Origin: Helicobacteraceae bacterium
Lineage (GTDB): Bacteria; Campylobacterota; Campylobacteria; Campylobacterales; Sulfurimonadaceae
Length of the DNA stretch: 13,236 nucleotides
NCBI GenBank assembly: GCA_030613795.1
Contig: JAUWLG010000013.1
Location: 1-13,236 of the forward strand
Direction: 5' to 3'
Under the pieces are notes generated by a model. That model searched no databases and was not told the DNA's origin. It saw nothing but the letters and a program-made list of their open reading frames with translations. Position numbers and translations under genes: made by a program. Each line of letters begins with the position of its first letter. Positions within the stretch are counted from its first letter, which is position 1. This document shows, in pieces, positions 1 to 7,681 of this stretch.

Positions 1-1
1 A

Positions 2-73
2 GGTTGGTTCGATGAAGATGTGACAGATGTTGCAGACTATCTGAATAAGGACTTTTACAAGTTTAAAAAGTAG
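2..73 (+). CDS. C-terminal tail of an unidentified protein (partial)
   Basis: An open frame enters from the left edge and stops at TAG 71-73. It gives 23 residues ending in ADYLNKDFYKFKK. The tail has mixed polarity, with an acidic stretch followed by a basic end, as in many soluble proteins. I do not recognise the family and the fragment is too short to assign. It converges with mrdA, with a hairpin in the 49-nt gap, which supports a real gene end here. Reading it as coding rests only on the absence of stops and reasonable codons, so confidence is moderate. Confidence 0.5.
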   Translation, partial: GWFDEDVTDVADYLNKDFYKFKK

Positions 74-96
74 CCACAGCAGCTACTCTCTCAACT

Positions 97-118
97 ATTC
101 CTAGGCTCAGCTAGGAAT
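97..118. terminator. Hairpin between convergent genes, candidate bidirectional terminator
   Basis: A perfect 8-bp inverted repeat, ATTCCTAG / CTAGGAAT, encloses a 6-nt loop. It sits in the 49-nt gap between a plus-strand stop (73) and the mrdA stop (123). Position and symmetry fit a shared terminator. Neither side has a clear T-tract (the plus side reads GACACTATTTCTT), so it would be a weak intrinsic terminator. Confidence 0.45.
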
Positions 119-122
119 GACA

Positions 123-1907
123 CTATTTCTTAATATATTCCAACTCAATCAACTTATTATAGATATCAGAGACCATACCACCGGCAGCAGCACCACCGTG
201 ACCGCCATGTTCTACAAGGACAGTCACGATGTATTGAGGGTTTCTGGCCGGTGCATAGGTCGTAAACCACGCATGAGAACGGGTGTAGTACTTCATATCT
301 CTTTCATTAATACGCTCTTTGACCTCTTGTGAGATACCGATCACTTGCGCTGTTCCTGTTTTACCGGCTACGGGAATCTTTGCATGCATAAAGTTAACGG
401 CAGTCCCTTTTTTAGCCTGACAGACTTGTCGCATCGCCTGCTGGATGATAGGCAGTTTTTTGTGCTGTTCGGGTGTTAAGACATCCCTATACTCAGGCAC
501 ATACTCTTCATCTCCTATCTTCTTAGCAAGATGAGGCGTCACTAGACGTCCAGTAGCCATAAGGGCTGTAAATTGCGTGATCTGAAGCGGTGTAGTCAGG
601 AAGTCCCCCTGCCCGATGGAGCTGTTGAGTGTCTCACCAATATACCAAGGCTGATTAAAACGTTTTCGTTTCCATTCACGACTTGGTACGGTACCGATGA
701 ATTCGTTTGGCAGGTCAACACCTGTTTTGCTGCCCAAACCAAACTGTTTTAGACCAAAACTCATGTCTGCAATACCGACTTTTAGACTTCCTTTATAGAA
801 GTAGTCATCACAACTCTCTCGAATCGCCTTGCGAATGTCTGTTGTACCGTGACCAGCATGTTTCCAGCAGCGAAAGTTACGCTTACCCAGTTTCATTGTC
901 CCTTTACAGTCAACGTTCCACCATTGACTGATCCCAGAGCTAAGATAGACAAGGCCAAGACCTGTTTTTATAGTTGATCCTGGTGGGTAAAGTCCATTGA
1001 TTAGTTTATTGGTAAACGGCGTGTCAATGTTCTCAATGAGCTCTTTCCAACGTTTTGATGAGATCCCGGAGACAAATGTATTAAGGTCATACTCCGGAAA
1101 ACTGGCTGCTGCTAAGATCTCACCATTGATGCCCATAACTACGACCGCCCCTGCTCTAGCATCAAAACGTTCACTGATGTACTGTTGCAGACGCATATCG
1201 AGTGTGAGGGTGAGGTTACGGTTTTCGATCGCCTTAGAGTGGCTTAACACGTCGATAACCTCATTTTGCGCACTCACCTTCACCTTGCGCTCACCGGCTA
1301 AACCCTCTAAATAGGTGTTGTAGTATTTTTCCACCCCACTCTTACCCGTTGAACCGATCAGCTTAGCAAGTTCGTCACGTTCCACATCTTTTTTATTGGC
1401 CCTGGCAACGTATCCGATAATATGTGCGGCTAAATTATTATAAGGGTAGTGACGTTTAGGTGCAGGGATAACCAAGATATGATCATTAAGGTGCAACGGT
1501 GAGTAGACAGGCATGATCTTTTCGTACGTTATAAAGTCAACGACACGAATGTCATTATGGTTATAGTAGGAGTCATTACGTATATAACGTTTACGGATCT
1601 TGGTAGCATTTAGCTCAGGAAGATAACTGATCAGAAGATCGATGGTCTCATCGAGTTCATTAGACTCACCTTTTTTCTTAAGATGCGGTTGCAGTTTGAT
1701 CGAAAACCCAAGTTTGTTGATGGCGACAGGTCTGCCGTCACGGTCGTGGATCTCACCGCGTACAGGCGCAATTTTCTCAGTTTTAATGGTGTTATGCGAA
1801 GAGAGCGTCGAGTAGTATGTGTTAGACTGTACAGAGAGATAAAAGACACGTATAAGTAGCGATATCCACATAACAGTGAAAAAGGAGATGAGTAGACGCG
1901 TTCTCAT
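123..1907 (-). CDS. mrdA: Penicillin-binding protein 2, elongasome transpeptidase
   Basis: Class B PBP that cross-links peptidoglycan during lateral-wall growth, working with RodA and the MreBCD complex on the periplasmic face of the inner membrane. The 594 residues match the family length. There is one N-terminal membrane anchor (about 5-25), a dimerisation/pedestal region (about 45-215) and a transpeptidase domain (about 230-590). Active-site motifs are visible: S311-T-I-K314 with the acylated serine, S365-C-D367 in the SxN position, and K516-T-G-T. C334, C347, H353 and C366 are arranged like the zinc site described in other PBP2 proteins. The ATG overlaps the preceding stop by 4 nt (ATGA), with AGGA five bases upstream, so translation is probably coupled to the MreD-like protein. 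It is the last gene of the operon. PBP2 rather than PBP3/FtsI is preferred from the length, the SCD motif and the MreD-like neighbour. Confidence 0.95.
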   Translation of the reverse strand: MRTRLLISFFTVMWISLLIRVFYLSVQSNTYYSTLSSHNTIKTEKIAPVRGEIHDRDGRPVAINKLGFSIKLQPHLKKKGESNELDETIDLLISYLPELNATKIRKRYIRNDSYYNHNDIRVVDFITYEKIMPVYSPLHLNDHILVIPAPKRHYPYNNLAAHIIGYVARANKKDVERDELAKLIGSTGKSGVEKYYNTYLEGLAGERKVKVSAQNEVIDVLSHSKAIENRNLTLTLDMRLQQYISERFDARAGAVVVMGINGEILAAASFPEYDLNTFVSGISSKRWKELIENIDTPFTNKLINGLYPPGSTIKTGLGLVYLSSGISQWWNVDCKGTMKLGKRNFRCWKHAGHGTTDIRKAIRESCDDYFYKGSLKVGIADMSFGLKQFGLGSKTGVDLPNEFIGTVPSREWKRKRFNQPWYIGETLNSSIGQGDFLTTPLQITQFTALMATGRLVTPHLAKKIGDEEYVPEYRDVLTPEQHKKLPIIQQAMRQVCQAKKGTAVNFMHAKIPVAGKTGTAQVIGISQEVKERINERDMKYYTRSHAWFTTYAPARNPQYIVTVLVEHGGHGGAAAGGMVSDIYNKLIELEYIKK

Positions 1908-2356
1908 AGCAGTCCTATCAATAAAAACTCAAAAAGGATGTACCAGACAACATGCCAATCTAGAGTGGCCAACTCCAACAAAAACACCTGCTGCAGCAGT
2001 AGCGAAAAGAGCCAAAAGCCAATATATGCCAATACAATGTATATAAAATGGAGACAACGTCTGCATTCGATCACCTGCTCAATTTTAGGAAGGATGAACC
2101 TGTAGACAAAAGAGAAATAGACCAGAGAGCTTAAAAAGAGATACCCTTTATCTGCTTCATACACCAGTGACAAGGCCACAACAAGAAGCAGCAGAGAGAT
2201 GTCCTGTTTGTCCAATGAGCGAATGAAATAGAAAAAAAGTACACCAAAAAGCGGCGGCAAAAAGAGGTAGATATTGCTAAGGCTCTCATACAAAAGATAG
2301 AGAAGAAAAAGCGTTATCGCTTTTATATAGAATGGATAAGTGATACTTCGTTGCAT
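1904..2356 (-). CDS. Six-helix integral membrane protein, probable MreD-like elongasome subunit
   Basis: A 150-residue, very hydrophobic protein with about six predicted transmembrane segments (roughly 8-25, 28-46, 52-68, 71-90, 103-127 and 133-150). Short polar loops separate them, including a basic loop around IECRRC. Size and topology match MreD, the membrane subunit that links MreC to RodA/PBP2. Its stop overlaps the mrdA start by 4 nt. From memory, an uncharacterised membrane protein lies at the same place, between engB and the PBP2 gene, in C. jejuni. I see no sequence motif that proves MreD, so the role is inferred from context and topology. The ATG lies 34 nt inside the upstream GNAT gene and has no obvious Shine-Dalgarno. 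An in-frame TAA lies five codons before it and no later Met exists, so translation probably depends on the upstream gene. Confidence 0.7.
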   Translation of the reverse strand: MQRSITYPFYIKAITLFLLYLLYESLSNIYLFLPPLFGVLFFYFIRSLDKQDISLLLLVVALSLVYEADKGYLFLSSLVYFSFVYRFILPKIEQVIECRRCLHFIYIVLAYIGFWLFSLLLQQVFLLELATLDWHVVWYILFEFLLIGLL

Positions 2357-2784
2357 ATTGGAAAATGTTTACAGTTTATACAATCAGCCCAGATCTTATG
2401 TTCAGGCAGAGACTCTTTAGGGATTTCTTTGAAGCCAAGATGTTCAAAAAAGGCTTGTTGGTAGGTGAGTGCCAGAACCTCTTTTAATCCTAACACTTTT
2501 GCCTCAACCAAGGCGTGTCTGACCAGGCTGGAACCAACACCGCTGCCTCTTACAGCATCATCTACGACAAGTGAACGGACTTCAGCCAAGGTCGTTGTAT
2601 GCACATGAAGTGCACAAAAACCAACCAGTTTATCTTCATTAAATGCAAGCTGGTAAGAGCGGATGTTGGTTGCGACTTCATCGTTGTCACGTTTTAAGAT
2701 AACACCACTCTCGACCTCCGGTTCGACTAAGACTTGCATAGCCGGGATGTCCAGCAGTGTTGCTTTACGATACTCAAGATTCAT
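2323..2784 (-). CDS. GNAT N-acetyltransferase, short ArgA-like (probable N-acetylglutamate synthase)
   Basis: A single-domain GNAT of 153 residues. The acetyl-CoA loop reads VRGSGVGSSLV (about 78-88) after the core strand AEVRSLVV, and the late motif AFFEHLGF (about 111-118) is typical of the fold. The C-terminus carries a C-x2-C-x5-C cluster in KIWADCINCKHFPIC. This recalls the short ArgA-like acetyltransferases of deltaproteobacteria and other phyla that make N-acetylglutamate for arginine synthesis. The assignment is from family resemblance; another small amine substrate is possible. I chose the ATG at 2784 because GAGGAT precedes it at good spacing. A longer frame from 2805 would add seven residues but has no ribosome site. 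The chosen start overlaps the engB end by 11 nt. An amino-acid gene is unexpected among envelope genes. Confidence 0.75.
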   Translation of the reverse strand: MNLEYRKATLLDIPAMQVLVEPEVESGVILKRDNDEVATNIRSYQLAFNEDKLVGFCALHVHTTTLAEVRSLVVDDAVRGSGVGSSLVRHALVEAKVLGLKEVLALTYQQAFFEHLGFKEIPKESLPEHKIWADCINCKHFPICNEVSLIHSI

Positions 2785-3400
2785 CTTGATCCTCAATATC
2801 CTCATGTAAAGTGCTGTGGATGATAGAGATGAGTTTGTGGATTCCGCGTTTTTTAGAGCTAGAGACTAAAATTGCACCTGGAAAGTCACGCAACAGTTTG
2901 CCCTGCTCTTTCTGGTTGAGTTTGTCGATCTTCGTAAAGACGCGTACGATGACCTGGTCTTCACGACAGACCTGATCAAGGTACTCAGCAACAGATTGGT
3001 CAATCTCAAGATTGGGGTGACGACAGTCTATAAGATGTAAAAAGATCTTGATCTGTTTACGCTGTGCGATGAAATCTGTTAGGTTTTTTTCCCAATCTGA
3101 CTTGATCGACTTAGAGACCTTTGCATAACCAAAACCAGGAAGGTCAACAAACTTTGCTTCCATTCTCTCTTCGTTGTCACGATCTATAAAGGTGACATCA
3201 AAAAAGTTGATCAGACGTGTCTTACCGGGTGTTGAAGAGACCTTTGCCAAGCTTTTGCGATTGCTCAAGGCATTAAGAAGCGAAGATTTACCTACATTGG
3301 AACGGGCCATAAAGACGACTTCGTTTAGGTACTCGTTCTCCGGTGCAGCTTGAACATTTGGTGCAGATGTCATAAACGTCGAATTAATGATCTCGATCAT
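2774..3400 (-). CDS. engB: Ribosome biogenesis GTPase EngB (YsxC/YihA)
   Basis: TrmE-Era-type GTPase that helps late 50S subunit assembly in the cytoplasm and is usually essential. At 208 residues it has the family length. Visible motifs are G1 ARSNVGKSS (32-40), G2 TPGKT (57-61), G3 DLPGFGYAKV (86-95), G4 TKID (156-159) and G5 at SSSKK (180-184). GFGYAKV and the SNVGKSS form of G1 are characteristic of EngB rather than Era or EngA. The ATG overlaps the lptA stop by 4 nt, with AGAGGA about six bases upstream. The acidic tail (EDIEDQDES) overlaps the next gene and supplies its ribosome-binding sequence. engB also follows the lpt genes in H. pylori and C. jejuni, as I recall. Confidence 0.95.
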   Translation of the reverse strand: MIEIINSTFMTSAPNVQAAPENEYLNEVVFMARSNVGKSSLLNALSNRKSLAKVSSTPGKTRLINFFDVTFIDRDNEERMEAKFVDLPGFGYAKVSKSIKSDWEKNLTDFIAQRKQIKIFLHLIDCRHPNLEIDQSVAEYLDQVCREDQVIVRVFTKIDKLNQKEQGKLLRDFPGAILVSSSKKRGIHKLISIIHSTLHEDIEDQDES

Positions 3401-3870
3401 TTTTTATCCTCTTCCTCTTCGATCTCAAAGGTCATGATGACAGGCTTTCTATCGCCCCCTTTAGCACGAGCTTTGCCTTCAACCGTGCTAATGATGACCT
3501 CTTCGCCAATGATCTCTTTTTTCTCGTCGATCTGGGCTATATGCACATTCTCATAAAAGTGGTACTCTTTTTTTGCAGGAACAAAAACAGCTTTGCCGGC
3601 TGTGCCTTTATAGATCGAATTGTTCTCTGTTTTAATAAAAAAAGAGACGTTCCCTTTTGCAACATATTTGGTCGGCCTGCGCTTTGCATTGGTGTAGATT
3701 GTCACGGTGTCTGCATTTAACTTATCTGAAACTTTGGTGATCTTAACATCACACTTAAAGAAAGTAATACCGCTCTTTTCATCACCATGAAAGCTTTTGG
3801 CAACAACCTTCAGCTGCTCCGCTTGCACAGAAATAAGTAAAAAAAATGTTAATAGATAAAAATGTTTCAA
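3397..3870 (-). CDS. lptA: LPS transport periplasmic protein LptA (OstA-like)
   Basis: Periplasmic beta-jellyroll protein that forms the bridge carrying lipopolysaccharide from LptC at the inner membrane to LptDE in the outer membrane. The 157 residues start with a signal peptide (about 1-17, probable cleavage VQA/EQL). Repeating strands of OstA type follow, seen in the turns around KLNADTVTIYT, VAKGNVSFF and VHIAQIDEK. An unusually acidic tail (EIEEEEDKK) ends the protein. The start codon is TTG. It is supported by AAGGA at 3882-3878 with a 7-nt spacer, overlapping the lptC stop, and no ATG is available nearby. The sequence is divergent, and the identification leans partly on its place between lptC and engB. 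Confidence 0.85.
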   Translation of the reverse strand: MKHFYLLTFFLLISVQAEQLKVVAKSFHGDEKSGITFFKCDVKITKVSDKLNADTVTIYTNAKRRPTKYVAKGNVSFFIKTENNSIYKGTAGKAVFVPAKKEYHFYENVHIAQIDEKKEIIGEEVIISTVEGKARAKGGDRKPVIMTFEIEEEEDKK

Positions 3871-3880
3871 ATGCTATTCC

Positions 3881-4408
3881 TTATTCAGTTAAAGTAAAAA
3901 AACCTGTGACATCTTTGGCCTTGATCAAGCCATTTTTACTGTCATAAAAAAGATCTGTTCCAACAACATTGTCTGCTTGTCTATCCATTGTAAAAGGACC
4001 GACAGCCGTAATAGTTTCATTAACTTGGTTGATGACTGCTTTGTTGGATCTGAACTTCATACCATCCTCGCGATAGTAACGGACATTGCCTTTAAGGGTG
4101 ATAAGGTCTTTGTTGTTATAGATCCCAAAGTCTGCCTGCAGGTTGTTTCGTTGTTTTCCTGTGCTATCAGTATAATCAATTTCCTCAACTTCTATACGAT
4201 CAGTGTAACGAAATCCATAATGACCGATCAAAATGTCTTTAAGGCCATCAACACCTATTTCATAAAGGGTGAAGTTGCGAAGTTCCAGCTCTGCGATCTC
4301 AGCATTATCTTTTATTGTACTTTTGATCGGCACAGGTTGAATAAATAGAAGTATTGATGCCAATATTAAGGCAATAACAATAAAAAAATAGTTTGCATTT
4401 ATTGCCAT
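3881..4408 (-). CDS. lptC: LPS export inner-membrane protein LptC
   Basis: Bitopic inner-membrane protein that accepts LPS from the LptB2FG transporter and hands it to LptA. There is one N-terminal transmembrane helix (about 7-24) and a periplasmic domain. The C-terminal half shows the repeated OstA-type strands, for example LQADFGIYNNKDLITLKGNV, then FRSNKAVINQ and the VGTDLFYDSKNGLIKAKDV region. The length of 175 residues is normal for LptC. Its ATG overlaps the kdsC stop by 10 nt, and lptA follows after 10 nt. The conserved order kdsC-lptC-lptA, shared with many Gram-negatives, supports the call despite weak primary sequence conservation. Confidence 0.88.
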   Translation of the reverse strand: MAINANYFFIVIALILASILLFIQPVPIKSTIKDNAEIAELELRNFTLYEIGVDGLKDILIGHYGFRYTDRIEVEEIDYTDSTGKQRNNLQADFGIYNNKDLITLKGNVRYYREDGMKFRSNKAVINQVNETITAVGPFTMDRQADNVVGTDLFYDSKNGLIKAKDVTGFFTLTE

Positions 4409-4893
4409 AACGCTAAAAATTCACCGACTTCATCATTGATCACAAAAAGCTCTTCGATCATCTCACGAACAGCGCCTTCGCCTCCTTTTGCCTCACATAC
4501 CTTATTTACAATTGCCTGGATATGTCCTGATCCATCATGCGGTGTAAAAGAGAGACCCACCATAGAGAGCATCTTGTAATCATTAAGGTCATCACCGATA
4601 GCCGCTATGTTTCGTAGTGGGATATTCAACTTTTCACTGAGATAATTAAGCTGTGCTGCCTTATCTTTAACACCTTGGTGCACATGTGCAATGCCAAGCT
4701 CATTGGCACGTCTTTGCAGCAGTTTTGAATGGCGCCCTGTGATGATGGCAGCTTGATGGCCCAGTCTTACCCAAGAGCTGATCGCTAGACCGTCTTTGAC
4801 ATTAAAAGCTTTGGTCTCGTCACCGGAGTTGGAGTAGATGATATTGCCGTCAGTCAGGCAGCCGTCTACATCCAAGATAATCAGATCGATCAC
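4399..4893 (-). CDS. kdsC: 3-deoxy-D-manno-octulosonate 8-phosphate phosphatase KdsC
   Basis: HAD-superfamily phosphatase that converts KDO-8-phosphate to KDO, the inner-core sugar of LPS, in the cytoplasm. The protein has 164 residues and no cap domain, as expected for this tetrameric class. HAD motif I is DVDGCLTDG with D8 as nucleophile and D10 as acid/base. Motif II is IITGR (T52), the motif III lysine is in GVKDK (about 76-78), and motif IV is GDDLND (100-105). The C-terminal KGGEGAVRE (136-144) is a KdsC hallmark. The start is GTG, overlapping the hisB stop as GTGA, so translation is probably coupled. The lptC and lptA genes follow immediately. It could conceivably also act on other small phosphates, but motifs and context both say KdsC. 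Confidence 0.94.
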   Translation of the reverse strand: MIDLIILDVDGCLTDGNIIYSNSGDETKAFNVKDGLAISSWVRLGHQAAIITGRHSKLLQRRANELGIAHVHQGVKDKAAQLNYLSEKLNIPLRNIAAIGDDLNDYKMLSMVGLSFTPHDGSGHIQAIVNKVCEAKGGEGAVREMIEELFVINDEVGEFLALWQ

Positions 4894-5462
4894 AGCACAC
4901 CCTTAGTACTCGGAATCCCTGTACGCTCATTTTTAGCCGTAGCTCGGCGCAGTGCAACAGCAAAGGCTTTAAACGAAGCTTCTAAGATGTGGTGTTTGTT
5001 GCGTCCGCGCTTCATAACGATGTGCGTGGTGATGCGTGCATTTAATACAACAGCGTGGAAAAACTCTTCAGCAAGTTCCGTGTCAAAGCTTCCGACTTTA
5101 CCGTTAACATCGACTTCGTAGTGCAAGTACGGACGTCCGCTAAGGTCCATGTCGCACTCGACAGCTGTCTCATCCATAACAACAGTAGCATTACCAAAAC
5201 GCTCCACCTTTTCTATCGGGTAGATCGCTTCTGCCAAGGCTTGACCAATAACAATACCGACATCTTCAACACTGTGGTGATCATCGATATGCGTGTCACC
5301 TTTGCAGCTGACATTAAGGTCGATCAGCGCATGTTTGCTAAAAGCCTCCAGCATGTGGTCAAAAAAGCCGACACCTGTGTTAACAGTGCTTTTACCTGAA
5401 CCGTTAAGATCAAGCTCTACTGAGATCTCTGTCTCTTTTGTCGTTCTCTGTTTTGATATCAT
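4890..5462 (-). CDS. hisB: Imidazoleglycerol-phosphate dehydratase HisB (monofunctional)
   Basis: Mn-dependent enzyme of histidine synthesis that dehydrates imidazoleglycerol phosphate to imidazoleacetol phosphate. The 190 residues cover only the dehydratase, without the N-terminal histidinol-phosphatase domain of the E. coli protein. The duplicated metal-binding signatures are clear: DHHSVED (61-67) and NKHHILEASFKA (155-166). FFDHML (33-38) and the C-terminal GIPSTKGVL are also typical. The ATG is preceded by GGAG with an 8-nt spacer, 3 nt after the rlpA stop. The gene is isolated from other his genes and sits between a peptidoglycan lipoprotein gene and kdsC. This recurs, as far as I recall, in some free-living Campylobacterota but not in C. 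jejuni. Confidence 0.96.
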   Translation of the reverse strand: MISKQRTTKETEISVELDLNGSGKSTVNTGVGFFDHMLEAFSKHALIDLNVSCKGDTHIDDHHSVEDVGIVIGQALAEAIYPIEKVERFGNATVVMDETAVECDMDLSGRPYLHYEVDVNGKVGSFDTELAEEFFHAVVLNARITTHIVMKRGRNKHHILEASFKAFAVALRRATAKNERTGIPSTKGVL

Positions 5463-5465
5463 ATT

Positions 5466-6272
5466 TTATTCTCCAACTATAAATGCATTTTCAAAAGGTG
5501 AATCGGCTTTAAAGTCACGTGCCTCTGCCTCAGACTTAAAACCGCTTAGCCAGACACGAAAAACTCTTTTATCATTATACTCTGTATCTTTGATGATGGT
5601 ACGGTAGCCTCTATAGCCGTCATACTCTTCTTGGGTCTTAAGTGCACCATCAACCTTAGAGAACGAACCTATCTGTATCGCATACGTCTCATAAGTCAAC
5701 ACCCCTTGAGTGTCTTTGTTAAAGGCTTGTTTAGAACCCATTTTTTTTGCTTTTTTATCTTTAAATCCGATAACCTCAAGGCGTACATTGGCCGTTCCCT
5801 TTTTAACCATGTCGATCTTATGGGCCGCTTTGTTTGAGAGGTCAATGATACGTGTACCTACAAATGGACCTCTGTCATTGATCCGTACAACAACACTTTT
5901 ACCGTTATCACGATTTGTTACTTTGACAATTGTGTTCATCGGCAGAGTCTTATGCGCAGCGGTTAATGCATGCATGTCGTAGATCTCACCGCTTGAGGTG
6001 GCCTTGCCGTCAAAGTCGGGACCGTACCAGCTTGAGATACCGGTAAATTTCTCACCTACTCTGACTTTAGTCGGGTAATAGCGCTTTCCAAACACAGTAT
6101 ATGGGCGCATTGTAGGATGAACATAAGAGCCATCTTTTTTGGAACCCGAACTTGTATAACTTTTTGTTGAGCTGCTGGTTGTTTTTTTGGAACTATGACT
6201 TTTAACACCACGAGTACTACAACCGGCAATCATAACGCCGACTAATGCGATTGAAATTAGTTTAATATACAC
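5466..6272 (-). CDS. rlpA: Septal ring lipoprotein RlpA with SPOR domain
   Basis: Outer-membrane lipoprotein that binds denuded septal glycan and in some bacteria acts as a lytic transglycosylase during daughter-cell separation. The lipobox is IAGC, with the lipidated Cys at residue 18. A Ser/Thr/Lys-rich linker (about 20-50) follows, then a double-psi beta-barrel RlpA domain (about 77-167, with GISSWYG and INDRGPF) and a C-terminal SPOR domain (about 196-267, YAIQIGSFS). The GTG at 6272 is preferred because GGAGAG lies about 8 nt upstream and gives a compact signal peptide. A TTG at 6287 would place that ribosome site inside the gene. With this start it is 268 residues and overlaps mltD by 11 nt, so the two probably act and are made together. 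Confidence 0.93.
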   Translation of the reverse strand: MYIKLISIALVGVMIAGCSTRGVKSHSSKKTTSSSTKSYTSSGSKKDGSYVHPTMRPYTVFGKRYYPTKVRVGEKFTGISSWYGPDFDGKATSSGEIYDMHALTAAHKTLPMNTIVKVTNRDNGKSVVVRINDRGPFVGTRIIDLSNKAAHKIDMVKKGTANVRLEVIGFKDKKAKKMGSKQAFNKDTQGVLTYETYAIQIGSFSKVDGALKTQEEYDGYRGYRTIIKDTEYNDKRVFRVWLSGFKSEAEARDFKADSPFENAFIVGE

Positions 6273-7656
6273 GCAGTTTCTCTCCAATTCTGATTACGTC
6301 AGAGTGTTTGTTGTTTCTTGCTTTGAGTGTTCTAACACTGACCTTGTAACGTTTGGCAATAGTACTAAGGTTGTCACCGGACTTAACGACATACGCGTTT
6401 TTGTGCAGTGGTAATGGCGGTACGATCAGTTTTTCACTGGCATGGATGACATCGCTTTTTTTGTCATTGAGTGATTTGAGCTTTTTTACACTGATCTTGT
6501 AGCGTTTGGCAATACTGGTAAGGTTGTCACCAGGACGAACGACATAACTATTTTTTGCATATTTGAACTTGTATTTATTTATAAGTGTCGGTGTTGTTGG
6601 AATAATAAGCTTTTGGCTTACACGAAGATAATTTGACTTAAGGTGGTTAAACTCTTTTATTATCTTGTAGGGTACCTTGTATTTAGCCCCGATACGTGAG
6701 AGGTTCTCACCTGGTTTGACAATATGTACAAGATATATCTTATTCAGGTCGCAAGGTTTGTAGTCTTGCTTGAATCGGTTAAGTTTGTTGTAGGGAATAT
6801 AGACGTCACAGTTTTTAGAAAATGGCGGTACAAAATCGTAGGTGAGATGTCTATTAAGTTTTTGCATCTCTTCTTTGTCGATATTGAGTATGTCAGCCAC
6901 ACGACTGATCTTTTCGCCTTTAGGGAGTGTTATGGTCGCAATAGAGTTATGATTGGCACGGTTCATCAAGTAGCTGTATCCACTGCTGCTCATGTCATTT
7001 TCATCGATGCCCATCAGGCCAAATGAGAGGATCTTACGAAGATAGTTGCGCGTCTCTTTTGGAAGGTACTTTTTATCTTCGTCCAAAAGGGTAAAGACAT
7101 CGTCGTTGCCGTCAGCCTTGTCAATTGCTCTTAAAACGCACCCCTCGCCACAGTTATACGCCATAGCAGCCAAGTACCACTTGCCGAATCGTTTATGCAG
7201 TGATGAGAGATACCTTGCGGCAGCCTCAGTCGACTTGACAGGATCACGTCTCTCATCGAGGTAATCATCAATATGCAGACCGTATTGACGCCCAGTTGCC
7301 GGCATAAACTGCCATATTCCAGCCGCACTTTTTTTGGAAAGAGCTTTTGTTATAAACGAGGATTCAGCCATGGCTAGGTAGATAAACTCAGGTGGTACTT
7401 CTGCTTTATAAAGGATCTTTTTAATGGTAGGGATGTAGAGACGAGCACTCTGCATAGAGTTATAGTAATGTTTATAAGCTTTAGGGGACTTTTTTGACTG
7501 AAGCATAGTGTTCAGGTGCTCATCATGAATGTAGTTAGGTTCCACATCAAATGCACCTAAGAGCATGATCTGTTTGTTGTGGTTGCTTTCAAATTCTAAA
7601 CCGCCAAAAAGAAGGTTCGGTAAAAGCAGAAGGAATAAAGATAAACTGTATTTCAA
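6262..7656 (-). CDS. mltD: Membrane-bound lytic murein transglycosylase D with three LysM domains
   Basis: Cleaves the MurNAc-GlcNAc bond of peptidoglycan to give 1,6-anhydro products in the periplasm. From the TTG at 7656 the protein has 464 residues. It has a signal peptide (about 1-18, [18 protein letters not shown]) and a family-1 SLT domain with catalytic Glu98 in AMAESSF, then [15 protein letters not shown] and AMAYNCGEG. Three C-terminal LysM repeats (about 309-352, 370-412 and 421-463) bind glycan, with [19 protein letters not shown] cores. A degenerate LysM-like stretch lies near 240-288. I saw no lipobox. This TTG has AGGGG with a 7-nt spacer (7668-7664). The longer frame from 7692 starts upstream of the promoter -10 box and cannot be the main start. 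It is the first gene of the ten-gene operon. Confidence 0.93.
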   Translation of the reverse strand: MKYSLSLFLLLLPNLLFGGLEFESNHNKQIMLLGAFDVEPNYIHDEHLNTMLQSKKSPKAYKHYYNSMQSARLYIPTIKKILYKAEVPPEFIYLAMAESSFITKALSKKSAAGIWQFMPATGRQYGLHIDDYLDERRDPVKSTEAAARYLSSLHKRFGKWYLAAMAYNCGEGCVLRAIDKADGNDDVFTLLDEDKKYLPKETRNYLRKILSFGLMGIDENDMSSSGYSYLMNRANHNSIATITLPKGEKISRVADILNIDKEEMQKLNRHLTYDFVPPFSKNCDVYIPYNKLNRFKQDYKPCDLNKIYLVHIVKPGENLSRIGAKYKVPYKIIKEFNHLKSNYLRVSQKLIIPTTPTLINKYKFKYAKNSYVVRPGDNLTSIAKRYKISVKKLKSLNDKKSDVIHASEKLIVPPLPLHKNAYVVKSGDNLSTIAKRYKVSVRTLKARNNKHSDVIRIGEKLRVY

Positions 7657-7663
7657 ATAAAAA

Positions 7664-7668
7664 CCCCT
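7664..7668 (-). promoter_or_regulatory. Ribosome-binding site deciding the mltD start
   Basis: AGGGG on the minus strand lies 7 nt before the TTG at 7656-7654. It selects this codon over the in-frame TTG at 7692, which has no comparable site and lies outside the predicted transcript. Confidence 0.7.
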
Positions 7669-7681
7669 GTATAAGCTCTTT

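Noticed and set aside
997..1314. Open frames opposite or out of phase with mrdA, recN, nadK and aspS
   Set aside because: They lie wholly inside well-identified genes and show low-complexity, Ser-rich shadow composition, with no motifs.
2785..2805. Longer GNAT start (ATG at 2805)
   Set aside because: No Shine-Dalgarno precedes it, and the second Met has GAGGAT at good spacing and fits the family start.
6273..6287. Longer rlpA start (TTG at 6287)
   Set aside because: The GGAGAG sequence that would serve as ribosome site lies inside this extension and points to the GTG at 6272.
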